From NCBI GenBank assembly GCA_030142905.1, contig JASJOG010000010.1, positions 1,997,501-2,061,500 of the forward strand: a DNA stretch of 64,000 bases. Reading direction: 5' to 3'. Shown one piece after another: positions 48,713 to 58,313 of this stretch. This DNA comes from Heliopora coerulea. Taxonomy: Eukaryota; Cnidaria; Anthozoa; Scleralcyonacea; Helioporidae. The notes beneath the pieces were generated by a model, which was not told the DNA's origin, made no database searches, and saw only the letters and a program-made list of their open reading frames with translations. Made by a program: the position numbers and the translations under genes. Positions within the stretch are counted from its first letter, which is position 1. The number at the start of each line of letters is the position of its first letter.

Positions 48713-50797
48713 TCTCTATTTAGAACCTGCATAGTACCGTTTCCTAGACTCTTCTGACTACTCCTTTTCCTAAGATTTTGCTCATCGGCTTTTGAAATCG
48801 CAAATATAACCAACCATCATTAAACATCTCATGAGTTGCTTCCTCGTTATTTTTCGTATTTGATTTGATATTCTTGTTGCTACATGATTCTTTTTTAGTT
48901 CTACATTTCTCTCGGTGATAAAGGGTCGTCGCTTGATATATTGGTCTATTTTTCTTTCGGTTTTGGCTGCTTATCAATCTTTTTGCTTAATTGCATAGAG
49001 CTGAACGAAACCTTATGTTTTAATCACATATGACTGTTACACGATAGTTTGCGGAATGCCTGTAAAGGCCGGAATGGGGTGAATTGCATGTAGAACTCTT
49101 GCTGCGTAGACTACCCTGGTGTTATTGGACACACCAGAATGACAATCTCCACACAAAAAATTGCTCATGTTATACCATAAATTAACGTTGATTTAACAAC
49201 ATGGACGTAGCTGACCTATTGACCTCTTGATCGTAGCTGACCTTTATGCAATAAGGGCTGACAAAGGACGGATCCATGCAGAGGACTAGTACGTAGACGT
49301 CATCTATTCTATTGAAAAAGGTCACGTGATAAATGGATAAAAACGGTGAATAACATGAACGTCTTTGTATAGCGGTGAAGACAGATTGATAATTATTCAC
49401 CAAGCCAATTAAGCCCCACGTGATAAGAGGGAATTATCATTTCACTAGTGCATCAACTTTACGACAAAACAAATTATTAACGTCAACTCTCTCGCCGATG
49501 CTGGAGAAACGCACGACCTAAACTAAGTTCATTTAAATTTTGGTGTTTAGTAATCAATGGACTCTCTTCGTTCCTAAGGCTGGTGTCAGGGGATGTTATG
49601 AAGCTTGTAGCTACAATTTAAACTTCGATCTTACGCGTAATTATTCGCTTGAATAAATATCCAGGTATTTCTTGGGAGATGCGTTTCCGACACAGGGTAA
49701 ACCATGCCTACCACTACACATTAACAGGAAGGTACGAGTACAAACACTGGTACATAACCACATGAATAAAATATTGCTATTGATTTATAGTGAGCTGGCT
49801 AGGCTTTCCTGTGGATGGCATTTAAAACTGGATCAATTTGCCTCGATAGTTGACTTTTTGACAGCGATCTGCTATCGTGAACAATCTTTGGAGCAGCTGC
49901 AGGCGTTTGAGGAAGAAGTGAAAAGCCGTGGAAAAGGTAAGATATAAGTCGTTCGAGTAGTTTCGTAGTCTCCCTCTTTCCGATCTTCTCTCTTCCTCTC
50001 CTCCCTTCCTTTCCCTTTATTTCCCTTTCCTTGCCTTGCTTCCTTACCTTTCTTCTTATCTTCATGTCTTCGTGCCTTTCTTCCTTCCTTCCCTTCTCCC
50101 TACGTTTAACCGGTAAGTTAACCATGTCTCCTACCAAACAACTAATTCTTGGGCAACAAATTGGGATAGACACTAGTGCAATGGTCGAAGTTACAGCTAA
50201 CCATTATATACCTTATCATTATAGTGTTGCGTGTAGTTAGATAATTGTGACGCCAAATATAAGGTCTAAATATATGGTAGACCTGGTTAAGATCTTCAAG
50301 GTCTTCTCAAATTTTTGTTAATTTTTCCCTCAGAAATTACTGCTCAATCTTTGTCCATAGGTTCCGGGATGAATCGTTCGCTGCACGCGTTGTTCGACAC
50401 ACTAGCAGGTCGAGAAAAGTCAACTTATAATGATAGCTCTTCGTGTGACCTTGTTCCAGTTAGTCCATCCCGATTTCAAATCTTGGACGTCGATGACCGT
50501 GTTGACATCAAGACTTTCGTGCAGCAAAACAGTTTGGTATTTCGTACAGGAAGAGGGTTCTACGAGTTTACAAAGCCCGAGAAAATATCTGAAAAAAAGG
50601 AAGTTGTGCTAGTAGATAAACTTTCAGGTGATATGTACACTGGAGCAGAAGCTTGCAGAATGATAGGTGCTGGAGGAACTGGAAAGGTAAAACCGACAGC
50701 TCTTGAGAAATGGCGAGTGTTCGTTCAAAGTACCTCTTACAACCGTGTTCTAATGCCAGGTACTGGATTCTTGTATGAAGTCGATCCAGACCACTGA
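36213..50797 (+). CDS. vWA-domain protein with a duplicated flanking domain, complete, function unknown
   Basis: Eight exons join in frame (36213-36446, 39486-39672, 43717-43796, 44742-44885, 45390-45614, 47711-47913, 49791-49936, 50334-50797) to 1683 nt = 560 aa. Order: repeat N (~19-125); a basic linker (~141-195) with KGKRK, KREK and SKKPRP that could act as a nuclear signal; a von Willebrand A domain (~199-385) with metal-site motif DTTGSM at 204-209; an acidic helix; repeat C (~452-556). No signal peptide or membrane segment is seen. The two repeats share NSLxFxxGxGxY, TKPExI, KExV, TGxE and VFVQSTSYNR. The vWA domain (VFAHGDY, DFTTDED, CGYDFEECYE, MIGDATPHG) looks like those of intracellular proteins such as alpha-kinase-linked vWA, but no kinase follows. 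I do not recognise the repeat domain. A scaffold role is inference only. Start MPPKRTSM was preferred to an upstream in-frame ATG at 36108 that adds unrelated residues. Confidence 0.88.
36447..39284 (+). other. vWA gene intron 1
   Basis: AT-rich, T-runs near 37560-37640, no coding element seen. Confidence 0.5.
39285..39355 (-). repeat. tRNA-like SINE head
   Basis: On the - strand: TGTAGCTTAATGGTTAGAGCA and GAGTTTGATTCCC flank TCACTGGCAATCAGAAGG, closest of the set to a tRNA. Body missing. Confidence 0.55.
39486..39672 (+). CDS. vWA protein exon 2 (second half of repeat N)
   Basis: VRDALGIPKTTLKYKLEQ, then VFVQSTSYNRILVADSEFLY and an acidic tail. Acceptor TATCCTGACAG; ends phase 1 at GGTACT. 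Confidence 0.9.
40973..41183. promoter_or_regulatory. Three perfect TGACGTCA (CRE-type) words
   Basis: At 40973-40980, 41014-41021 and 41176-41183, the last inside the palindrome at 41050-41239. Whether they bind CREB/ATF is unknown; they may simply belong to a repeat. Confidence 0.4.
41050..41239. mobile_element. Palindromic MITE-like element
   Basis: Arms 41050-41131 and 41157-41239 are ~90% reverse complements; spacer contains CTCGGCTACGCCTC. No coding. Intron 2 of the vWA gene. Confidence 0.7.
41240..43492 (+). other. vWA gene intron 2, remainder
   Basis: Contains two similar words GGGCAACCATCTT (41818 and 42083) but no element boundaries or coding could be set. Confidence 0.4.
43493..43589. 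mobile_element. 97-bp MITE
   Basis: 14-bp perfect terminal inverted repeats AACTCTTTCCCGGC / GCCGGGAAAGAGTT. Target duplication unclear. Just upstream of exon 3. Confidence 0.65.
43717..43796 (+). CDS. vWA protein exon 3 (basic linker)
   Basis: Short exon, 26 codons AKAKGKRKSPGTTPLKREK and on. Identified by its strong polypyrimidine acceptor (T-run then CTAG), donor GTTAGT and exact phase match (G|GT) to the exons on both sides. Confidence 0.85.
44742..44885 (+). CDS. vWA protein exon 4 (linker and MIDAS)
   Basis: Forty-eight codons KKLIPDDKLSPTPSKKPRP, then IVFSFDTTGSMYPCLTQ. Asp204, Thr206 and Ser208 match the DxSxS metal site in spacing. Confidence 0.92.
45390..45614 (+). CDS. vWA protein exon 5
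   Basis: Seventy-five codons, phase 0 at both ends: VRRKVEQTIKRVFQDIPN, VAVFAHGDYEDK, then SSTCGYDFEECYELVLRQ. This is the middle of the vWA fold. Confidence 0.93.
45615..47710 (+). other. vWA gene intron 5
   Basis: No recognisable element. Confidence 0.4.
47711..47913 (+). CDS. vWA protein exon 6
   Basis: VKTELSWTPDSQRALVMIGDATPHG, INWKDEAKQLYEEMNVRIYAVQ and SMSTSFY. The strand ALVMIGDA is the vWA beta-strand bearing the second acidic metal-site residue. Ends phase 2. Confidence 0.93.
48652..48713. repeat. (TTTA)n microsatellite
   Basis: About 15 units of TTTA/TTTG in vWA gene intron 6. Confidence 0.95.
49791..49936 (+). CDS. vWA protein exon 7
   Basis: T completes Ser of SFYS, then ELARLSCGWHLKLDQFASIVDFLTAICYR, the closing helix of the vWA domain, and EQLQAFEEEVKSRGK, an acidic helix. 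Acceptor TGATTTATAG, donor GTAAGA. Confidence 0.92.
50334..50797 (+). CDS. vWA protein exon 8 (repeat C and stop)
   Basis: AA completes Glu; 154 codons including TGA. A Ser-rich stretch is followed by the whole second repeat in a single exon (SRFQILDVDD...VFVQSTSYNRVLMPGTGFLYEV). The equivalent N repeat is cut by an intron after TGIE. Confidence 0.92.
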
Positions 50798-50964
50798 TAT
50801 AAAGTAATTCGATTGAAACATTCCTCCAACATTCTAGTAATCTTGATGTATGCAATATTGCTCGCTCATAGACGCATTTGTAGCGGTAATATTTTACTTA
50901 GAACTGTATCTGGGTTAGCCAAATTTGTTTCAAAAAGCTCTTTGGATTCATATCTTAAAGTCGG

Positions 50965-51038
50965 TCAAGGTCACTGTGGGAGAAGACTTTTACTGCTTCA
51001 AGTGCTCCTCAAAACAACCTCAAGGTCATTCAAGGTCA
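50965..51038 (+). promoter_or_regulatory. Three TCAAGGTCA words (nuclear-receptor-like sites)
   Basis: Perfect copies at 50965-50973, 51020-51028 and 51030-51038; the last two set AGGTCA half-sites as a direct repeat with 4-bp spacing. They lie 170-240 bases after the vWA stop, in the probable 3' UTR, so function is doubtful. Confidence 0.35.
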
Positions 51039-51413
51039 CGCCAAGATCACCACTGCATTCTAAAAATTTCGACAAAATATAGCCAAAAAAAAATTCCCGT
51101 AAAAAATCGACATTTTGAGTGCAAGACCACCTTAAAGACGTTTAACGAGAGAAAAAAACAACTTAACTTTTCAATCTTTCTCGTCCACACTTGGAAATCT
51201 CTCCCGAACATTTACTCTTCTCTTACTACGCCGTCTAGCTGCCTTTGCTTTTGCCTCGTTGGCTCGATCTTTTCGAAAGTCTAAAGTGTGCGAGCCAATT
51301 TCTATATACTCGTCATATCATCTTGGCCAAGATGTTAATAGTGCGAGCCTGATCACTCCCATTTTATAAATTCATAAGAATATTCAATTCATGTGAGACA
51401 GACAGAGAGAGGA

Positions 51414-51419
51414 AATAAA
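51414..51419 (+). promoter_or_regulatory. Candidate poly(A) signal of the vWA gene
   Basis: AATAAA about 620 bases after the stop codon. It is the first perfect copy I noticed downstream. Confidence 0.4.
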
Positions 51420-52599
51420 ACGTTAGCTTGGTCGAAGTATTCAGCATGGTTGTAAATAATCAAAAGGTAATTCAATGAATCTTAAAAGCTCCTGCAATCC
51501 TCGACGGGGCTTAATAGAGACAAGTGGTTATTATGAGTTAGAGTCGATGATCTCACGCTAAACTGAAATTAAAATTTCAAACTATTCGTAAAAATATGAC
51601 GATTAACGGTTTACTTTACCGTTTTATGTGTATGTTATTCCTATAATTCAAATCTTATTCAAATCGTTTTTAATATTATCAACTTCAGTGGGACGTTTCT
51701 ACGGAAGATCCAAGCTTCGTCATAATCCAAGTAAATCTCAAACCTGGAAGTATCATGTTTAAGAGTTTTCTCCGCTTTATTTGCTTTCTTCTTGCTAAAT
51801 CACTAAATACTCTAGTTTCTTTAAGCCGGCGAGCAAGACTTAAAGGTCTATTACGGTAATCAGTCATACATTTCGTTTAAACGCAGTCCTTTGCGAAACT
51901 GGATGACAGATTTTTGCTCTCCGGAAGATAATGGATGGAAGTTAACTGGTGAAAGAGAGAATTATGAACGTTGTCTGTTGAAATACAGATAAAAATAGTT
52001 ATCCATGAAAGAGGAAAAAGGAAGCAAGGTGTTTTGCCATAAGAACGGCAAAAATATCAAAATCGTCAAAACTTGAAAGACCTAGATACTCCCTCGGAAG
52101 AAGGCCTCATTCAAGACGATTTACAATCACAACAAACAATACGTGTGGGTTTGCTGCGAAATACGATAAGTAGAATTAAAACCCGATGTCGCGTGTGTTC
52201 AGACTTTAACTCTTCAGACGAAGGGCCTTCGCTTGAAACGTCGAGGATAGAATATTTTTATCTGTTTCAGATTGTGGCAAGCGAGAATCCTTCCCCTGCT
52301 GTTGTGTTTTCCTTATGTAATTGCAAAATAATTCTTGACAGATTTCAACGGGAATCCGATTTGCCTTTATTGCCTGCCAAACATTTCTGAGATTTCATCC
52401 CCGGGCTGAATTTCTCCGTACGTTCATCCTCTAAGAAACTCGACACCATTTTGTCTGTAATTCGGCGAAGTTACGTAACTATGTTCGAACTTTAATATTG
52501 TCGCGAGCGAGGAACAAGGGGGGATCTCAATCGTAGAACAAATATTAATTCCCAGTAAAGTACACGCAATAAGGCCATGATTTATAAATCTTGCCTGCC
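51420..52599. other. Intergenic
   Basis: No gene. A worn hammerhead-family word, AGACGAAGGGCCTTCGCTTGAAACGTCGAG, lies at ~52214-52243 with the core U changed. Confidence 0.45.
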
Positions 52600-52780
52600 T
52601 TGACAAGTAAAAAGCTTCTTAACCCATCACCTTCCAGCGTCTTAACTCATCTTACTGAAACTGGCCACACTGCATCACTTAATGACTTCAAAATCCTATC
52701 CTCCTGTTCTTCTGCCTCTGAACTTTTGGTAAGAGAATTAGTCTCGTTATTTCTGAACTTAAACCTTCCTTGAATGCCAA
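52600..52780 (+). pseudogene. PLE endonuclease C-terminal fragment
   Basis: LLNPSPSSVLTHLTETGH, LNDFKILSSCSSASELLVRE and LFLNLNLP match the tail of GIY-YIG PLE ORFs. Its 3' hammerhead-like end follows at 52909. Confidence 0.6.
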
Positions 52781-52908
52781 TCTGAGCTCTGTTCCTCTCT
52801 CTCTTCTACCCACCGCATGTACTTCCGTTTCTCATACATCTTGTAATATAACATCTAACTTTACACTTTAACCTTGTAAATGCTATACTCGTTTAATTTA
52901 TTCATACT

Positions 52909-52943
52909 CTGATGATGTTGCGAGACGCAACGAAACTTTAGTT
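52909..52943 (+). ncRNA. Hammerhead-like motif (complete core, no stem I)
   Basis: CTGATGA 52909-52915, one extra U, perfect stem II GTTGC/GCAAC (52917-52931), GAAA 52932-52935, stem III ACT/AGT. No pairing partner for stem I was found, so activity is doubtful. Confidence 0.45.
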
Positions 52944-52961
52944 CTGTTAATAAACTTATTT

Positions 52962-53723
52962 CTTCAAGTAAACGACAAATTTCTTTATTGCATACATGTT
53001 TCAGCAAAACTCATGCCATCTTCACTGCAAATGTTAATAGGTTATTTACAAGCGATATTTATGTGACCTGATAAACATTACAAGTGTATGACTCATCTAA
53101 TATAAATTCTCACACGTGTGTCAGAATGATTAATTACAAAGGTGCGACTAGTTAATTCCCGTTACATTGGCGAAACCACTCGTCACCTCACCACTCGGAT
53201 TAATGAGCACACACAAACTGACAAACATTCCCACATATTCAAACACCTTCAAAAAACCTCTGCTTGCAAACGTCAGTATAACTCCTCATGTTTTAAAATC
53301 ATAGACTCCGATAAATCTGTCCTTTCTCTTAAACTCAAAGAAGCCCTACATGTTAAGAAACTCAAACCCGAACTTAATGTTCAAGTCCATCATCTTAACA
53401 CCATGTTTAGCTTATAATTCCAATATACACATATATATAATTTTTTTTTCTTCTTCTTCTTAACTGTTCTAGCCTACCACACTTCATTAACAATTCTGCA
53501 TCTTGCTTTCAACGCCAACCACCTCCATTAACTAGTCGCACCTTTCTAATTAATCATTTTGACAAACATGTGTGAGAATTTATATTAGATGAGTCATACA
53601 CTTGTAATGTTTATCAGGTCACATAAATATCGCTTGTAAATAACCTATTATCATTTGCACTGAAGATGGCATGAGTTTTGCCGAAACATGTATGCAATAA
53701 AGAAATTTGTCGTTTACTTGAAG
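52962..53723. mobile_element. Short PLE copy with 194-bp inverted repeats around a GIY-YIG remnant
   Basis: Arms 52962-53155 and 53528-53723 are ~95% reverse complements. The middle encodes on + SRYIGETTRHLTTRINEH, a GIY-YIG piece, and LKEALHVKKLKPELN, the usual C-terminal helix. The right arm contains the ribozyme at 53655; the left arm copy has its first core base changed. Confidence 0.8.
53655..53697 (+). ncRNA. Hammerhead ribozyme, PLE type, complete
   Basis: Stem I TTGCA (53655-53659) with TGCAA (53693-53697); core CTGAAGA 53660-53666 plus one U; stem II GGCA/TGCC; GAAA 53683-53686; stem III AC/GT with a two-base loop; cleavage predicted after A53692. Confidence 0.65.
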
Positions 53724-54136
53724 TCTTTATTAGCACTTGTGCTTCTACGAACTTATGGAAACGTATTTCTTTGATAAATCATGGCCTTAGTATGTTCTAA
53801 CTTGCTTAAATAGTTGTCTTGATAGCTGCCTTTTTATCGCTCTAGTTTGGATCCAGGTACCTTGGCACAGAAGCGAAATTCAGGTCTACAAAAACAATGT
53901 AACGGAGTTCTCGTACTTTGTCAGTAAAAGTGTATCTTAACATATCACTTCGTATTGCGGCAAACATTTGAAATAAATGTTATGAAATGAACTTTTTCCC
54001 TTACTGTGCAAAGTAACGTGGCTAGGAGACCAAATAGATAATAGGTTTTAGGTTGAGTTTACCGCAGAAATGTAACATGACAAACTTCAGTGAGGTTCTT
54101 GAGGTTATACACTATCTAAAAGATAGAAAAAAAGCT

Positions 54137-54172
54137 TCTCGACGTTTCGAGCGAAGGCCCTTCGTCAGGAGA
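54137..54172 (-). ncRNA. Hammerhead motif in left arm of foldback
   Basis: Mirror copy of the motif at 54184-54219, read on the - strand: CTGACGA 54168-54162, GAAA 54148-54145, stem I TCTC/GAGA. Confidence 0.6.
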
Positions 54173-54183
54173 TTAGTGACTCA

Positions 54184-54219
54184 TCTCCTGACGAAGGGCC
54201 TTCGCTCGAAACGTCGAGA
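54184..54219 (+). ncRNA. Hammerhead motif in right arm of foldback
   Basis: Stem I TCTC/GAGA (54184-54187, 54216-54219); CTGACGA 54188-54194; one extra A; stem II GGGC/GCUC (one G-U) around CTTC; GAAA 54208-54211; stem III AC/GT without loop, so it could fold only between two molecules or in a dimer; cleavage after C54215. Confidence 0.6.
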
Positions 54220-55786
54220 AGCTTTTTTTCTATCTTTTAGATAGTGTATAACCTCAAGAACGCCGCTGTTTTATCGAAGCTATCTACACTGGATCCCCGC
54301 GCCTTAGAAAACTTCAGTGAAGTCATATCTTGGTCTGTTATCGCACAGGTTAATATAAACTGTTTTCTCGCAGAATCTGACCAAGAAGAACTATCAAGAT
54401 TTGTGTAATAAGAAATTAAGAAATTGTAACCATTAGGTTGAAATACGTCTATTGTGAACATTAAGTGAACATTAATTATGTTAGTTGTTTATTATAATGT
54501 ATAACGGACGACAGAATACACCAATTTCTAAAACGATTAGTACTACATTTTAATGGCACTAATTAATATGACGTTATGTTAATTAGGTTTTGAGAACACT
54601 TGAGGACAGCTTTCCCCGATTTTTCACAGCCGGGCAGGCAAGGAAAAAAGTTCACGTAGCCTATGGGTTTCCAATTTTAAGAGCGTGATCACTCAGAGGG
54701 ACAGCAAAAATAGCTGACCTTTCGTCATTTATATATAAACTTCAATATTATTAAGATCCGACTAAAATGTAGTGGTAGGCAGACATTTGCCTTGACGTAG
54801 ATGGTGCATGGCAAGAGCTAGATAATATTTTTTCATCGCGGTGCAGTTACTGTACCAGCAATTTTTTTTTAACGGCACTTTACCACACTTTGAAGCCCTC
54901 GCACTCTAAATTTTGAGCGCGATGTGGTAAAATGTGGTCATAATGCACATTCGTTTGCATCAAGTAGGTTAATGCTTAAAATATCCTAAAATTCTCTTAT
55001 CAGTTATGCGAATGGAAATTGCGCTAAATTTTAGTTCTCAGCCAAATTACTTTATAGAGGAGTTCTTTCTTTTGCGAAATGATCGAGGGACACATGAAAA
55101 TGGTCGTACGATTACAGAAAGTGACGTGATACTACTTGTACTGAATGTCAAGTTTTTGCTTTCTTCGTGGCTTTTGTGAATTCGTGTGTGTCAACTATCT
55201 GGCAATGGGACAGGAAACTGAACTGCAAGCCTTTCGTGAAACTGCTAAACTAATTAGTGCACAACGTCACTGCACTAAACACAAATAGGATATGTTCAGA
55301 CCTGGCTCGCTCTTAAAGCTACTTCCCGATCATTATAAGTACGTTGTTTCAACATTCCACAAGCACCTTCCCCTATTTCAAAAAACAAACTTACACTTAC
55401 ACTAAATCAGGCTTGAAGCCAAAGCACAAGAGACTTTGAGCGAAATACAATTACTATCATATCTCAAAATTCCGTGCAACGTTAGAAATTTACTAAATAG
55501 TTTCAATTGAAAGACTTTACGAAGAAATATTTCTTCCGGTTTTCAAAACTTAAAACAGCAAAATCATGAACTATCTTGCAAATTATTAGGGAACAGTACG
55601 CCACAAATAACTCGTCAAAACTTAACCATTTATATTTTGAAATCTGTTAACTGAATAAATAAGAATGGTCTCAGTGCGTAGCGAAAGATCGGATTTTATA
55701 ATGAAGATTATAGCCCTGCATAGTATTTTAAGATTAGCCATGGACACAGTAGATTCGATTAATAAGATTTAATAAATAGTAAGATC

Positions 55787-55826
55787 TAACGTTTCAGTGT
55801 AACATCTCAACATCTTCAGAGATATG
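55787..55826 (-). ncRNA. Worn hammerhead-family end
   Basis: On the - strand CTGAAGATGTTGAG, then GAAACGTTAGATC. Core halves are present but stem II no longer pairs well. Confidence 0.3.
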
Positions 55827-56164
55827 GTTAACATTATGGCAGACGCCTGGATAATATATCGTGTATTGTTTATAGACCAATAGTAGTGCGGGATAAAATT
55901 AACGATTACAGATATACAGAGAGTAAGATACAGAATGGACAAAATTACAATTACGAGAGAGGTATGGAGTTTATATTGGAGTTATGAGAAGAATTTAGCT
56001 TGGTCATAGTTGGCTTTCGCGTGAGAGGAGTTCAGTTTCAGCAGAGCAGAAAATTATCATGAAGTCGTCAAAGGAGACGGGGTGTCCTGAGTCAGGGTGT
56101 TCCTGTCTCCTTCGACCAATTGACCAATTTGTTGTAATAAAATTGATATGCAAATCACTGTTCA

Positions 56165-57945
56165 CCTGCCTCCCTCATCAATGTCGTACCCCAAGTAAAG
56201 GATGTTCGTAGCCTCTTGCGAATAGCTTACCATGTTCATTGGTACGGAAACAGTCAAACAACGTTGACGGGAGGGGGCGGATATTAAAATTTTTGATTTG
56301 TCATGGTCATCTTTCATGAGGTTACAAGGAAGTTTTTGAAAATTTAAGCTGTTTCAATTAAGTTCGTCAATGATTGCTGCTTAACTTGTTCCTTTATAAA
56401 TGTATTGATGAAAATCATTTGAAAAGCAAAACCTTCAGATTTTAAGAAGTTGTGTTATCGTTTGGTTCTTATAATTTTTTAACTATCCAAAATTAACATC
56501 AGTAAAGCTTCGTCAAACAGAACTGTTGTCCTACTGGCTAATCAATCTTATGTGAATGTTTCAAATGATCCCCAGAAGTTTGCAGGAAAATTATATGACA
56601 AGTGATGGGAAAAGATTGTGGAGATTAAAAATATATGAGATTGATACTGGTGAGGGCCTGTGGTGTCATAATAACCGCATACTACAAAAGGTAAAGTTGT
56701 GTAAACTACAGTCCATTATCCATACCATAAATCTATTTCTGCTCAGTAAGACTAAATAAACCTTCCGATGTTACCTATAGCAAGAATCTAGATAGTAAGA
56801 TTGAAACCCTATAGCCCTTTATCCGATGTAAATAATACTCTCTTTTTGAAGAAGTCTGAAAGAGTCTGAGACGAAATTTCGGTTCCTAGGAGAGAAGTGT
56901 CGGGTAAACAAAAATGGAATTGATTCCGTATGATGAGGAAAAATCCGGTGATCACATCCTGGTTCAGATTCACTGACCATTTTCGAGTCTGCTCATTTCC
57001 ATTCGAAACATTTTGTGCGTATCATTTCCTGTGTTTTGTCCCCGAACGCTCACAAATGCAAGTCCCCGAAGCGTTTGAGCATTTAAGCCCCTTGGAGGTA
57101 GAAATTTCACAATAACAGTAACGTTTCTTAAGAAAGACAAAGTTGAATTTCTAAGTATAGAGCTAAACTAGATTTTGAAATTCACTTGACAAATCGGAAA
57201 ATTTGCCGAAATAATTTTTTTGTTTTAGATTGCTGAGATGATGTTTCAGAAAATTGTACGCAGACTCTTGTTTACTTCCTGAAGTCTCAGAAATTGAATA
57301 ACTTACTGTACCGAAGTTATGAAACCGATTTGTTACCCACGTGGACATTAAACTTCCTTCTTTCTAATTAATCGCGAACAAGTCAAAAAAGCAACATGAC
57401 AAATTAATTGCTGTATAAGATTGAAGTAATTGTTACAATCAATTGCAAGTTGACTGAACGCTATCATTGAACTAAGTAGTTAACATTTGCTCTTGATACT
57501 CAGACGATGCTAAGGCAGAATCGGAGAAACAGATAAATATCAACAGAGAAGAGGAATTAGTTGTATCTTAGTCTGTGAATTACCAACCTCTACTGATTTT
57601 AATTTTGAATAATTAAGTAAAATAATACGAACCAAACCTTGTAATATAACTTCTGAAAATCTCAAGGTTTTGCTTTTGAAATGATTTCCATCAGCACATT
57701 TACAAAGGAACTGGTCGAAAAGTTAAGCAACAATCGTTGACAAATTTAGTTGAAACAGTTTAAAATTTTAAAAGCTCCCTTGTAATCTCAGGAAAGATGA
57801 TCACGACAAACTGAAAAATTTTAATCCCCGCCCCCTCCTCTCAACGATGTTTCACCGTTTCCGTACTGATGAATATAGTAAGCGATTCTCAAGAGGCAAC
57901 GAACACCCTTTACTTGGATTACAACATTGACGAGCAGGGCTGGCT
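56165..57945. mobile_element. Long inverted repeat element, identity unknown
   Basis: About 350-bp arms (56165-56510 and 57585-57945), roughly 80-85% reverse complementary by eye, e.g. GAGGGGGCGG at 56272 and its counterpart at 57825. The ~1.1-kb interior has no recognised coding region. Could be a foldback transposon or a non-autonomous element with long TIRs. Confidence 0.6.
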
Positions 57946-58053
57946 GTCCGATTCCCGAAGACAATGCATGAAGTATGAGAATCGTCAGCTAGCGTATATT
58001 CCATCATTCACAAAACATTTTATTGCAAAATTTTAGAGATTGCAATTTGTCAA

Positions 58054-58313
58054 GTCAGGATGTCGTAATAAAGTAAATGGTTTGAACCTAGGAGAATCGT
58101 AACATGTTTGAGGAAGTTGATCGTCCAGGTTAGTGTAGTCTTGAGAAAGACTGTTGGTTGAAGTGACTGACGTTTCGACAGCCTTAGCAGCGGTCATCTT
58201 CAGAGTCAAAAGGGTGCTAAGGCTGTCGAAACGTCAGCCACTTCAACCAACAGTCTTTCTCAAGACTACACTAACCTGGACGATCAACTTCCTCAAACAT
58301 GTCAGGATGTCGT
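58054..58313. mobile_element. PLE-type foldback with 13-bp target-site duplication and one-sided extension
   Basis: GTCAGGATGTCGT at 58054-58066 and 58301-58313. A ~36-base unique extension (58067-58102) is followed by a palindrome with ~92-bp arms up to 58300. Penelope elements are known for TSDs of this size, inverted terminal copies and an extension of about 34 bp at one side. Confidence 0.85.
58165..58207 (-). ncRNA. Hammerhead ribozyme in foldback
   Basis: On the - strand: stem I GACT/AGTC; CTGAAGA 58203-58197; one extra U; stem II GAC..GTC extended by GCU/AGGC with one mismatch; GAAA 58076-type position at 58176-58173; stem III AC/GT without loop; cleavage after C at 58169. The other arm has lost CTGAAGA. 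Confidence 0.6.

Larger units (their letters stand above)
54082..54320. mobile_element. PLE-type foldback with 12-bp target-site duplication
   Basis: AAACTTCAGTGA occurs at 54082-54093 and 54309-54320. Between them a near-perfect palindrome (arms 54094-54168 and 54178-54262 approx.) is followed by a ~45-base one-sided tail. Each arm holds a hammerhead motif. No coding. Confidence 0.8.

Noticed and set aside
50925..51284. 119-aa frame after the vWA stop with Cys/His residues
   Set aside because: No recognisable zinc-finger spacing; it lies in the probable 3' UTR.
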